Shown: positions 17,989-26,130, counted from the first letter of the stretch. The stretch is 64,000 nucleotides of DNA from Lysinibacillus sp. SGAir0095 (GCF_005491425.1 NZ_CP028083.1:4078195-4142194); one strand, 5' to 3'. Translations and numbers: made by a program. Notes: a model not told the origin generated them from the sequence alone.

Positions 17989-18503
17989 GCATAATCTTTG
18001 TGCGTATAAGACTATTCATCCTGCTTTCTTATTTAAAACTCAAGGGTAATGTCATAAATTGGTGGAAGGGTTTATGGTTTAATCGAAATAAGTTGAACGA
18101 CCCCGATTCCTCGATTGATAAAGTAACGGAAATATCCGCAATTGAACAAAATGAATATGATTCATTATTTCTTGTTAAATCGACCACCCCCCAGATTTAT
18201 ATGCCGAGAGCCACTTTACTCCAGATACTTCGTGCTTTACCCGATAATTATGTATTTCCAAATCCTGATACTACCGAATTATTAAAGAATGAGTTGGAAA
18301 AGTTTAATATAGCAAAAATAGATCATAAAATAATAGATCAAATCAAGAATCATTTACCTCAAAATTACAGTCTCCTTGACCCAAATGTATCTATAAGTCA
18401 TTCTAATAATCCCTTTGTAGTATTAAGTTCAAATAATAAAGTAAATCATGAAGTGCATGGTCAAATCTTAAATAACCTACCAACTGATTATAAATTCAAC
18501 TAA
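17985..18503 (+). CDS. Unrecognised protein with three LPxxY repeats
   Basis: 172 residues, coupled by ATGA overlap to the glycosyltransferase. Residues 5-35 are basic and hydrophobic and could associate with the membrane. The rest holds three related segments: LLQILRALPDNYVFPNPD (78-95), IIDQIKNHLPQNYSLLDPN (117-134) and VHGQILNNLPTDYKFN (157-172), spaced by about 39 residues. The consensus is a short helix, then I-x3-L-P-x2-Y and a Pro/Asn turn. I do not recognise the family. Tight coupling suggests it works with the glycosyltransferase, as acceptor, adaptor or glycan-binding partner. Confidence 0.6.
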   Translation: MSIIFVRIRLFILLSYLKLKGNVINWWKGLWFNRNKLNDPDSSIDKVTEISAIEQNEYDSLFLVKSTTPQIYMPRATLLQILRALPDNYVFPNPDTTELLKNELEKFNIAKIDHKIIDQIKNHLPQNYSLLDPNVSISHSNNPFVVLSSNNKVNHEVHGQILNNLPTDYKFN

Positions 18504-18545
18504 TCATTCAATTGAAGTTTCACCTTAACTAGGTTTGTATACTAT

Positions 18546-18573
18546 ACAATGTCCGATAAAACAACATACTTTA
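18546..18573 (+). promoter_or_regulatory. Candidate mother-cell sigma-K promoter
   Basis: AC-N17-CATACTTTA matches the sigma-K pattern (AC, 16-17 bases, CATANNNTA) fully, 31 bases ahead of the epimerase ATG. If used, the downstream gene is expressed late in the mother cell, when the outer spore layers are made. Confidence 0.45.
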
Positions 18574-18603
18574 CTAATATGAAAATGAGAGTGAGGTATA
18601 AAG

Positions 18604-19521
18604 ATGAAGGCAGTAGTGACAGGTGGGGCGGGTTTTATAGGCTCCCATCTAGTAGAGGGACTTATAACTAGAGGATTCGAGGTTCATATAATTGACAATC
18701 TATCATCTGGGAAACTAGAGAATGTTCCTTCACATGTTCATACACATGTTTTAGATATCCGCAGTAAAGAAGCCAAAGAATTAATCTTACAGATAAAGCC
18801 AGATGTCGTATTTCATCTAGCGGCACAAGCAGATGTGACCACATCAATTACTAATACAATCGATGATGCTAGCATTAATATAGACGGTACAATTAATATA
18901 CTGGACGCTTGCAAAGAAGCAGGGGTAAAAAAGTTTATTTTTGCATCAACTTCCGCAGTTTATGGAGATATACAAAAAGATTTGATTTCAGAAGATGATT
19001 TAACGAATCCAATCTCTTATTATGGCCATTCAAAATTAACTGCTGAAAAATATATCCAATTATATAATCAATACCACCAATTATCATATACCATTCTAAG
19101 ATACGGAAATGTGTATGGACCTAGACAAGTAGCAAAAGGTGAAGGTGGTGTGATTGCGATTTACATTGAAGGCTTAGGTAATAAGAATCCTTTAAAAGTT
19201 TATGGGGATGGAGAGCAAACCCGTGACTTTATCCATGTGTTAGATGTAGTACAGGCAAACTTAGCTTCCATTGAAAAAGGTAATCAGGAAATCATTCATG
19301 TAAGTACCGGACAACGTACATCGATCAATCAAATCATTCAAATCCTTAAACAACTACATGATCAGGGGGTTAGTCCTGTCTATTACGACGCTAAGCCTGG
19401 TGATATAAAACATAGCTGCTTAAGTAATGAAAAAGCTAAATGCATGTTAAATGCAGCTCCTTTGTATAATATCCAAGATGGGTTGAGACACACTTATTTG
19501 AGTGAGATTACTAACAATTAA
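18604..19521 (+). CDS. UDP-glucose 4-epimerase-like SDR
   Basis: An extended SDR of 305 residues. The NAD motif TGGAGFIGSHLVEG is at the N-terminus; FHLAAQADV, FASTSAVYGD and YGHSKLTAEKY carry the catalytic Ser and Tyr-Lys; YGDGEQTRDFIHVLD is the usual substrate-loop region. It most resembles UDP-glucose/UDP-GlcNAc C4-epimerases found in capsule and spore-polysaccharide clusters. GAGTGAGG stands ahead of the ATG. It is separated by 100 bases from the repeat protein, with a possible sigma-K promoter of its own. Confidence 0.85.
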   Translation: MKAVVTGGAGFIGSHLVEGLITRGFEVHIIDNLSSGKLENVPSHVHTHVLDIRSKEAKELILQIKPDVVFHLAAQADVTTSITNTIDDASINIDGTINILDACKEAGVKKFIFASTSAVYGDIQKDLISEDDLTNPISYYGHSKLTAEKYIQLYNQYHQLSYTILRYGNVYGPRQVAKGEGGVIAIYIEGLGNKNPLKVYGDGEQTRDFIHVLDVVQANLASIEKGNQEIIHVSTGQRTSINQIIQILKQLHDQGVSPVYYDAKPGDIKHSCLSNEKAKCMLNAAPLYNIQDGLRHTYLSEITNN

Positions 19522-19571
19522 TTATACTCTAGACATCTCCTCATAAGACCATGAGTAAGTAGGAAGCCAAT

Positions 19572-19609
19572 AACCACCTAAAATGTTTCTTCAACATTCT
19601 AGGTGGTTT
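19572..19609 (+). terminator. Terminator of the epimerase gene (copy 1 of a dispersed hairpin repeat)
   Basis: AACCACCTA...AATGTT pairs with AACATT...TAGGTGGTT. Related hairpins occur at 22509 and 27114. The following 350 bases up to the esterase contain another strong hairpin (19797-19837) and no convincing gene. Confidence 0.7.
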
Positions 19610-19796
19610 ATATTATAAACCTCAGTTAGTGGGATGATAGCTATAATCCGCATTTTTTAGAGTTCGATAAAACTCGTTTACTTATTGTAAGGTTAAGAGC
19701 TTATCTGCCTTATTCCAATAGAATTATGACCATTCATCAAAGGAACAGGAGCTGCACTCATCACCATTTGCAATATCTTAACCCTATAAACATCCC

Positions 19797-19837
19797 AACT
19801 TGAATCAAGAGCCTTCTTTAAGACTCTTATTCAAGTT
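19797..19837. terminator. Long stem-loop in the gap before the esterase gene
   Basis: AACTTGAATCAAGAG pairs with CTCTTATTCAAGTT (14 of 15 positions). No gene ends here, so it may be the terminator of a lost gene. A 40-codon minus-strand frame just below it (stop at 19693) has no start and is probably meaningless. Confidence 0.45.
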
Positions 19838-19958
19838 GATCTTCATTAAATGGAAAAATAACATTAAATAATAGATTGTGTGCGGCTTGTTTTATTTTGA
19901 ATCAAGCATAAGAAGCAAAACCGTGATTGCATCTTCTCATGGAAGCTGAAGCACTATA

Positions 19959-20795
19959 TCATGGCTGAATCAACCAACGATGAGCCTCAGTAAACAACGG
20001 TCCCCATGTGGATTCGTGGTGCGTTCCGTCTGGAATGACGTCAAATCGGATTCTGCTATCTGCTACCCCAGCACCGGTAAGCGTCTGGATGAGCAGCGCG
20101 ATGTGTTCATAAGCAATCCGGTTAAAGTCTGGATTATCGGTCTCCAGTTCTCCGATGCTGAGATAGAGGCGCAGCGTAGGAGAAATAACCGACTGCTGAA
20201 TCAATTGAATGATCGCGCCGTTGTCCTGCCACATAACGAAAGAAATGCCGCCAACTCGGTTGAACTGAGCAGGATAGCGAATAGCGGTGTAGAGCGATAT
20301 ATAAGCACCAAAAGAGCTCCCACCAATCATGGTATGTTCTGGTCCAGGGAGGGTACGATAGTGGTCGTCTATATACGGCTTGAGCGTCTCAGCAAGGAAC
20401 GCAGCGTAAGCTTCGCCTTTGCCTCCGAAGCCATATTCTGCATTAATCGTGAAGTTATATTCATTGTTGCGCTGGTCGCCTCCATGATCAACAGCAACCA
20501 CAATAGTCTCGAGTGCAGGTTCATCGATCGTCATTTGCTCCAACGTCTCATCGACTCCCCACTCACTTCCCCAAGACGTCGCTTGATCAAACACATTTTG
20601 TCCATCATGCATATATATAACCGGATACCTACGAGCACCTTCGTTATAGCTTCTCGGCAGGTAAATCCATACTCTTCGCTCCGTCTGCAGCTGAGGAATC
20701 GGGAACGCTTCGATTACCCTTACATCACCGTTAATCGTATGCATTTTATCGCCTGTCAAAACTTCTCTCCACGGCAAAGCAGTATTTTTCATCAT
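19959..20795 (-). CDS. Esterase/alpha-beta hydrolase (PF00756-type), probably acquired
   Basis: A 278-residue hydrolase of the esterase D / enterochelin-esterase type. YPVIYMHDGQNVFD is the family signature; the nucleophile serine lies in GGSSFGAY and the histidine in DGTHHESTW. No signal peptide is seen, so it is cytoplasmic. I place the start at the ATG-ATG at 20795, which has ACTAGGAG ahead; the longer frame to 20855 lacks one. The coding DNA is about 50-57 percent G+C in the lines I counted, against about a third in the surroundings, and the codons are GC-ending, a clear sign of transfer. Substrate unknown. Confidence 0.85.
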   Translation of the reverse strand: MMKNTALPWREVLTGDKMHTINGDVRVIEAFPIPQLQTERRVWIYLPRSYNEGARRYPVIYMHDGQNVFDQATSWGSEWGVDETLEQMTIDEPALETIVVAVDHGGDQRNNEYNFTINAEYGFGGKGEAYAAFLAETLKPYIDDHYRTLPGPEHTMIGGSSFGAYISLYTAIRYPAQFNRVGGISFVMWQDNGAIIQLIQQSVISPTLRLYLSIGELETDNPDFNRIAYEHIALLIQTLTGAGVADSRIRFDVIPDGTHHESTWGPLFTEAHRWLIQP

Positions 20796-21027
20796 ATATG
20801 ATTCTCCTAGTAATATGTTTTCTATAAACTTAGCATTTGGCCCGGCTGCTATCAATACCTATTACTTTAATACGTTCTAGGTGATCTTGTCGTTACCCAT
20901 TCTACTTGTGATATGGTTATGCAAAAGGAAGAATAGCGGCTGATCCGCTGTACTTCAATGTTCTATATACTAAGGCCCTACCATATAATTCATTGACATT
21001 AGACTTAAATGAATAGGAGGAGAATTT

Positions 21028-22443
21028 ATCCATAATCGAGGTACAGATCCGCACAACAATCATGCGGAACAAAACCTTCGCAAGCAAGAACAGTCATCAA
21101 ATAGTACATACAAATGGAATATAGACCTTCCAGCTGAAATTCATTCACAAACAGTAGGTAAACGAGGGCCAATTTTAGAACAAGATAACATTGAACACGA
21201 AACATTACAGACGTTTATTCATGAAAAGATTACAGAAAGACCCGTACATGTTAAGGGATGGGGTGCATTTGGCTATTTTGAAACGTTGTATTCTATGTCG
21301 AATTATACGTCCCTTTCATTTTTACAACAGCCAGGAACGCGCGTACCCGTATTTGTAAGATTCTCACTAGCAGTCAGCACAAAAGGAACACCGGATACGT
21401 CAAGAAATGTACGAGGGTTTTCTACTAAATTCTATACAGAAGAAGGCATTTTCGATCTTATTTGTAATCATATCCCAGTATTTTCAGTACGCGATCCGAT
21501 TCGTTTCCCTGAAGCGATTAAGGCATTCCTTCCATCACCGAAAAACAACTTAATCGATCCTACCCGATACTGGAGTTTTGTTGCAAGAGCACCTGAGTCG
21601 TTGTTATTTACACTTCTTGTTTACTCTAATCTAGGTACAGTTAAAAGTCTGCGTCATTTACCGGGTTATAGTGTGAACACATATGTTTGGAAAAATGATG
21701 AAGGAAAACGTCATTATATTAAGTATACTTGGTCACCCATGGCAGGTCAGCAATACATTCGGAATGATGAAGCAGTGAAATTAGCTGGAGAAAACCCGGA
21801 TATTGCTGGTCAGGATTTATATAATGCGATTGAAAATGGAGAACACGTAGAATATAGATTGTATGTCCAAGTGATTGATCCAGATAAATCTAAGGACTTG
21901 CCCTACGATCCATTAGACGATACGAAGATTTGGGATCAGAAACAATTTCCATTCCATCCTGTCGGTCGCATGGTGTTAAACAAAAACCCAGATAACTACA
22001 TGGAGCAAGTTGAAAAAGCCGCCTTTTCACCATCGAATTTACTGAATGGTGCCGAATTATCCGATGATAAAATGTTACAAGGTCGTGCCAATGTTTACTG
22101 GGATTCTCAACGTAATCGGATTGGGCCAGATTTCCGAAATGTACCAGTAAACAAACAAGCAGATTGGTGGCCGGGTGATTTAGTTACTAGTGGTAATGGT
22201 CGATTTGTGGAAGGAGAGCTTCAACGAGCTGACCTTGAAAAACAGGATGATTTTACACAAGCTGGGCTTTTTTATAAATCTCTTTCCGAGGGACAACAAA
22301 ATGATTTAATTGATAATATGGCACATGGATTAACCACAGTCTCCTCAGATGTGTTTAACCTTATATACCAATATATGAATAATGCATCCCCTGATTTAGC
22401 AAGAAAACTGAACAAAGCTGTGACAATGAAACGAGAGGGTTAA
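21028..22443 (+). CDS. Catalase (monofunctional haem type) with no normal start codon
   Basis: The frame is open from 21013 to 22443 and encodes a full-length catalase of about 471 residues that splits H2O2. Seen: the catalytic His region ERPVHVKGWGAFGYFE, VFVRFS, NVRGFSTKFYTEEG, the Asn in ICNHIPVFSVRDP, and the haem-ligand Tyr in VYWDSQRNR. AGGAGG at 21015-21020 is followed 7 bases later by ATC CAT AAT, where ATG is expected. No ATG, GTG or TTG occurs in frame until TTG at 21286, past the catalytic His. Either the gene uses a rare AUC start or one base change has silenced it. Sequence is divergent from KatA-type enzymes. Confidence 0.8.
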   Translation: MHNRGTDPHNNHAEQNLRKQEQSSNSTYKWNIDLPAEIHSQTVGKRGPILEQDNIEHETLQTFIHEKITERPVHVKGWGAFGYFETLYSMSNYTSLSFLQQPGTRVPVFVRFSLAVSTKGTPDTSRNVRGFSTKFYTEEGIFDLICNHIPVFSVRDPIRFPEAIKAFLPSPKNNLIDPTRYWSFVARAPESLLFTLLVYSNLGTVKSLRHLPGYSVNTYVWKNDEGKRHYIKYTWSPMAGQQYIRNDEAVKLAGENPDIAGQDLYNAIENGEHVEYRLYVQVIDPDKSKDLPYDPLDDTKIWDQKQFPFHPVGRMVLNKNPDNYMEQVEKAAFSPSNLLNGAELSDDKMLQGRANVYWDSQRNRIGPDFRNVPVNKQADWWPGDLVTSGNGRFVEGELQRADLEKQDDFTQAGLFYKSLSEGQQNDLIDNMAHGLTTVSSDVFNLIYQYMNNASPDLARKLNKAVTMKREG

Positions 22444-22508
22444 AGATTTATAGCCTTTTGTGAATGAATTTGGCATATTAGTGATATTAAAGATGGTATA
22501 TACATTCA

Positions 22509-22556
22509 AAACCACCTAAAACATTGTATTATCAATGTTATAGATGGTTTTTTTTT
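22509..22556 (+). terminator. Catalase terminator (copy 2 of the dispersed hairpin repeat)
   Basis: AACCACCTA...AACATTG pairs with CAATGTT...TAGATGGTT and is followed by a run of T residues, 65 bases past the catalase stop. It resembles the hairpins at 19572 and 27114, including the trailing TATAAAC-GCACTTA. Confidence 0.8.
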
Positions 22557-22682
22557 ATAAACTGCACTTACGATACGTAATTAAGAAAACCTTAAACAGT
22601 AACTGGAGATCGGCCTTTCCCGTTCCTTCGGGTGAATCTGGCCCCTGTGGGAGAATTGCCAGTTTTCGGGCTACTTCTTGCA

Positions 22683-22861
22683 GGTGACTGGAAAATCAAT
22701 TTTGAACTTTATGCTAAAGCATTGAATTTAACTGAAAAAGAGAAAGAAGTAATTGTAGAGTATGACAATAAAGTAGAAGAAGTAAAAACTAACTTGAAGA
22801 TAAAGTGAACCAAGAGATTTCCATTGCACCATCACAAGCAGTTAGGGATTATTTTTTATAG
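22683..22861 (+). pseudogene. C-terminal remnant of a siderophore-binding lipoprotein
   Basis: Frame 22683-22808 reads GDWKINFELYAKALNLTEK and then EKEVIVEYDNKVEEVKTNLK, the C-terminal pattern of iron-siderophore ABC transporter binding proteins (ALNLTEKA..ll..YD..V.elK..L). The frame then stops, but the next frame continues DKVNQEISIAPSQAVRDYF to a stop at 22859-22861, the expected continuation, so a frameshift is present. About 250 N-terminal residues are missing. Upstream (22600-22682) is a GC-rich hairpin-forming stretch. Nothing else was recognised between here and 23171. Confidence 0.6.
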
Positions 22862-23171
22862 GAGAACTTAAATGATACATGGAAATTTTCCATACTTTTT
22901 TTGTTCATGATGCATTTAATCCCTATCCATGGCCTTTCCCTCTGTTATACCACTACTTTTGATCCGGTTCGCCTTATCTCTGTAATGCAAAAAAGACTGT
23001 CTCAAGCATCAGGCTCTTTTTATTTAGGTTCATCGAATTTTGTGGTGGAATCAAATTTTCTCCTGCGCCCTTCAATTTTCATTGACACACAATTTCGCCA
23101 TGACACTAGTAATGTCATTTATTGGATAGTAATATGACAATAGAATGCGTTAAATTGGAGGCTAATGACTG

Positions 23172-23777
23172 ATGCTTACTTATCATAACAACTCAAAAAC
23201 AGCTATTGTTGTTCTTCATGAAATTTATGGCATAAATCAACATATCAGAGAGGTTTGTGGAAGATTGTCCAACATTGGATATGATGTAATATGTCCCAAT
23301 CTGCTGGATAGAGACGAACCTTATAATTACGAAGAAGAGGAAATGGCATACAAGAATTTCGTGAATATTGGTTTTTCCCCAATAGTGGAAAATACACGTT
23401 CAATTCTAATGCAGTTGAGACATAAGTATCAAATGTTATATGTGATTGGATACAGTGTTGGAGCCACCATTGCATGGTTATGTGGGACAGAAAAAGGCCT
23501 GGTTGATGCCTTTGTTGCCTACTATGGGTCTCGTATAAGGGACTACCTGGATAAACAACCCCAATGTCCTTCGTTACTACTGTTCCCATCAGAAGAAATG
23601 TCTTTTAATGTTGAGGAACTTATCTGCAACTTACGTGAAAATGGTAATGTTGAGGTTCGTAAATATGAGGGTCTCCACGGATTTGCAGACCCCCAAAACA
23701 AGAACTACTCCGAATTGTTATCCAAGCAAGCATTTGAAGATACCATAAAATTTTTTTCCACTTTATCACTGCCTTAA
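23172..23777 (+). CDS. Dienelactone hydrolase-family alpha/beta hydrolase
   Basis: 201 residues with the alpha/beta hydrolase pattern: AIVVLHEIYGINQHIREVC at the N-terminus (oxyanion side), nucleophile motif GYSVGA near residue 98, and the His in YEGLHGFADP near residue 175. True dienelactone hydrolases use Cys; here the nucleophile is Ser, so the substrate is probably an ester or thioester of another kind. TTGGAGGCTAAT is ahead of the ATG. It stands alone between a pseudogene and a cupin gene. Confidence 0.8.
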   Translation: MLTYHNNSKTAIVVLHEIYGINQHIREVCGRLSNIGYDVICPNLLDRDEPYNYEEEEMAYKNFVNIGFSPIVENTRSILMQLRHKYQMLYVIGYSVGATIAWLCGTEKGLVDAFVAYYGSRIRDYLDKQPQCPSLLLFPSEEMSFNVEELICNLRENGNVEVRKYEGLHGFADPQNKNYSELLSKQAFEDTIKFFSTLSLP

Positions 23778-23887
23778 TAAGCAAATAGAAACCTTATTTG
23801 GTTTCGTTAATGAGCGCATGATTATGTAGAACGGCTTCTGTATAATAGATTCAGCACTACTACAACAGAAATGGGGAATATCTTGAA

Positions 23888-24217
23888 ATGAAGAATGGAC
23901 AATTAGAGAAACTGAATCTATACGACATTTCGAATGGGATATCAGAATATAAAAACTGGATAGTTAGTGAAGTAAATGATCATGCACTACGTATAGCTGT
24001 TATTAACGGTGAATTTCATTGGCATAAACATGAAAACTGTGATGAGCTGTTTATGGTTCTTGAAGGGGAACTCTTTATTGATTTGGAAGATAAGACGGTA
24101 GCTCTGAAACCTGGGGAAATATTCACCATTCCACGTAATGTAATGCACCGTACTTGGTCTAAAGAAAGAACGGTTAATCTATGTTTTGAAAAATCATCCA
24201 ACAATATAAATGGATAA
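23888..24217 (+). CDS. Small cupin-domain protein
   Basis: 109 residues forming one cupin barrel. The metal-site residues are present in HWHKHENCDELFMVLEGEL (His, His, Glu) and the second motif in PGEIFTIPRNVMHRT (His). Small cupins of this type bind a divalent metal and may be isomerases, dioxygenases or ligand sensors; which applies is not clear. The ribosome site is weak (ATGGGGA). A bidirectional terminator follows at 24271. Confidence 0.8.
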   Translation: MKNGQLEKLNLYDISNGISEYKNWIVSEVNDHALRIAVINGEFHWHKHENCDELFMVLEGELFIDLEDKTVALKPGEIFTIPRNVMHRTWSKERTVNLCFEKSSNNING

Positions 24218-24270
24218 ACCATAGCCGATCCATAAAGATAAAGGGAGACGATAGCTTAATAAAGCATGAG

Positions 24271-24295
24271 AAAAACCACTGCAAAAGTGGTTTTT
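24271..24295. terminator. Bidirectional terminator
   Basis: AAAAACCACT pairs with AGTGGTTTTT with a GCAAA loop, followed by TCTTTT on the plus strand. It lies between the cupin gene and the convergent AraC-type gene. Confidence 0.8.
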
Positions 24296-24302
24296 CTTTT
24301 GG

Positions 24303-25178
24303 TTATAACGAATGCTTACTTTTTTCCTTTATTGGCATCCAAACTTCGCTATAAACATTTTCATAAGTACCATCATGCTTTGTAAATGAAATTCCAGGTA
24401 GGTCGGCAATTTCATAACCTGAAGATGGCAACCATTCCGAATATATTTTTGCAGTTGTTTCTTGAAGAGTGGCAGGGAATGGTCCTTGATTAGGGAAAAT
24501 TGCCCACAAACTTTCTTCGATAGGAAGTTGTTCTAATTCAGCAAACGGATTTTCTTTAGTTGTTGCAAGACCAATCATATGAGTTAAGTAACCTTTTTCT
24601 TCTAAGTAACCATCATCAAAGTTATAAGATACATTCAAGACTTGTTGAGGATATAAATCAGCTAATTGATGCATCTCGTTTCTTTGTTTTTCGGTAATGG
24701 TTTGGGCTAGTTGTAAAATTTCATTATTGATGCCTTCAAATTGTATTGGCACCCTTTTCGATACTCCAACTATATTAAATTTCTCTTTCTTTTCAATTTT
24801 GAATTCCATGGAAACTCCTCCCCTAATATCTATAATGAATGTAAATTTGGGAAATGATTTTTGAATTTTATTTTTCGTCACTTCTGATGGTAAGAAGCCA
24901 CACCATTCACGAAAGGCTCTTGAAAATCCCTCGATTGATTGATAGCCATATTTAAAGGCAACATCTGTAACCTTCGCACCGTTTATTAATTCAACATTCG
25001 CTACTGATAATCTCCTGTTTTTGATATACTCATTCAATGACATTCCTGCCATATACGAAAACATTCTTTTAAAATGATAATCAGATAGCCCAATTATATT
25101 TGATATTTCTTTACCAGAGATTTCTTTCGTTAAATTTTTTTCAATGTAATCCATTAATTGGTTGAATTCTTGTAACAT
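24303..25178 (-). CDS. AraC-family regulator with GyrI-like effector domain
   Basis: 291 residues from the ATG at 25178, chosen because AAAGGAGG lies 8 bases upstream; the longer frame to 25229 is unsupported. Residues 1-100 carry two helix-turn-helix motifs of the AraC type (ISGKEISNIIGLSDYHFKRMF and VTDVAFKYGYQSIEGFSRAF). The C-terminal 150 residues form a GyrI/SOUL-like small-molecule-binding domain (SLWAIFPNQGPFPATLQET, then PGISFTKHDGTYENVYSEVWMPI). Similar proteins activate multidrug or stress genes on binding hydrophobic cations. No obvious target gene adjoins it. Confidence 0.88.
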   Translation of the reverse strand: MLQEFNQLMDYIEKNLTKEISGKEISNIIGLSDYHFKRMFSYMAGMSLNEYIKNRRLSVANVELINGAKVTDVAFKYGYQSIEGFSRAFREWCGFLPSEVTKNKIQKSFPKFTFIIDIRGGVSMEFKIEKKEKFNIVGVSKRVPIQFEGINNEILQLAQTITEKQRNEMHQLADLYPQQVLNVSYNFDDGYLEEKGYLTHMIGLATTKENPFAELEQLPIEESLWAIFPNQGPFPATLQETTAKIYSEWLPSSGYEIADLPGISFTKHDGTYENVYSEVWMPIKEKSKHSL

Positions 25179-25371
25179 TCCATTTCCCTCCTTTACAGTT
25201 ACATCATATTGTATCCATTGATTTTTCACTCGATATTTTTTATACGGATGTTATCGGATTACGAATCAATAACAGCTTAGAAATACTCTAAGCTGCTTTT
25301 GTGATCTTTTCTATCCTTTTATCTTTGTATTAGGTACTATCGTCTAACTTCTCAGTGCTGGATATATTTAA

Positions 25372-25541
25372 GTAAGAATCCTCATTTCAGTATTTACAAT
25401 GCAAATATTTGGGCTAGGTAACCCAATTTATATACATGACGAAAACGAATTTAACGTCAAAAAATGCGTGCTTATAGCATGTATGCTACGTTAAGCGAGC
25501 AATGTGCTGCAATTGTTGATGCAATTAAAGAAAGAGGGAGT
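25372..25541 (+). pseudogene. Remnant of an MntA-type nucleotidyltransferase antitoxin
   Basis: Frame one reads ...TMQIFGLGNPIYIHDENEFNVK and then breaks; the next frame, fused to the HepT gene, continues SMYATLSEQCAAIVDAIKERG. Joined, they look like the C-terminal third of MntA-type minimal nucleotidyltransferases (I..xGxPIYxxDexxF...v.sMYadl.E...ivda..eRG). The catalytic GSxxRG region is absent from the 230 bases upstream. The antitoxin gene therefore appears 5'-deleted and frameshifted. This is my reading of pattern and position; no alignment was run. Confidence 0.45.
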
Positions 25542-25958
25542 GTGTTTGACGTTGATTACGTGATTTTAAATAAAACAACGACCATTGAACGTTGTATAAA
25601 TCGGATTCATGAAGTATATGAGGGAAATCCTACTAACTTATCGGATTACATAAAACAAGATAGTATCATTTTAAATATTCAGCGCGCTTGTGAAGCAAGC
25701 ATTGATTTAGCAATGCTTATCGTCAGTGAACGTAAGCTTGGCGTGCCAAAAGCAAGTCGTGAAGGATTTAAATTGCTACAAGAGGCTGGATTGATTAAAG
25801 CTGATTTAGACAAGACCTTAATCAATATAGTAGGTTTCCGCAATATTGCTGTTCATGATTACCAAACATTAGAAATCGATACTTTAGAAGCGATTTTAGA
25901 AAAGCATATTCATGATTTTAAGGATTATACGAAGGTTCTTTTGAAATTGGCGGAATAA
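25464..25958 (+). CDS. hepT: HepT-like HEPN ribonuclease toxin (DUF86)
   Basis: The type VII toxin of the HepT/MntA system, an RNase that MntA normally silences by attaching AMP units to a tyrosine. The family start DVDYVILNKTTTIERCINRIHEVY, the helix DSIILNIQRACEASIDLAM and the active motif RX4HXY (RNIAVHDY, near residue 130) are intact. The core begins near GTG at 25542; the first 26 residues of the open frame seem to come from the decayed MntA gene upstream, fused in frame. No Shine-Dalgarno supports the ATG at 25464. With no intact MntA nearby the toxin may be silent, detoxified or controlled by something else. Confidence 0.8.
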   Translation: MRAYSMYATLSEQCAAIVDAIKERGSVFDVDYVILNKTTTIERCINRIHEVYEGNPTNLSDYIKQDSIILNIQRACEASIDLAMLIVSERKLGVPKASREGFKLLQEAGLIKADLDKTLINIVGFRNIAVHDYQTLEIDTLEAILEKHIHDFKDYTKVLLKLAE

Positions 25959-26031
25959 TCGGTGCAGTTCGTTCATGAATTTGAATAAACACCCCAATAA
26001 ATATATAGTGAATTTTAGCATATAAAATGGT

Positions 26032-26066
26032 CCCCCTAAAACTTTGTTAAATCAACGTTTAGGGGG
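26032..26066. terminator. Terminator between hepT and the LOG gene
   Basis: CCCCCTAAA pairs with TTTAGGGGG around a 17-base partly paired loop. It serves convergent genes. Confidence 0.7.
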
Positions 26067-26130
26067 TTACCTTACTTAAATATAGTACGGTTATCCGCAC
26101 CATATTTAAGTGTAGTTTTTTACTATTGTA

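Noticed and set aside
19693..19828. Minus-strand frame of about 45 codons ending at 19693
   Set aside because: It looks protein-like in part but has no start codon with a ribosome site and begins in a hairpin; cannot be supported as a gene.
19980..20801. 273-codon frame on the plus strand
   Set aside because: It is antisense to the esterase, whose GC-rich codons leave long shadow frames; no motif or ribosome site supports it.
22600..22682. Insertion-sequence end or REP element in the GC-rich stretch past the catalase
   Set aside because: It forms hairpins (AACTGG/CCAGTT and TTCCCG/CGGG arms) but has no transposase, target duplication or second copy in the window.
22901..23137. 78-codon frame on the plus strand
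   Set aside because: No Shine-Dalgarno, no recognisable domain and a position between a pseudogene and the next gene; probably chance.
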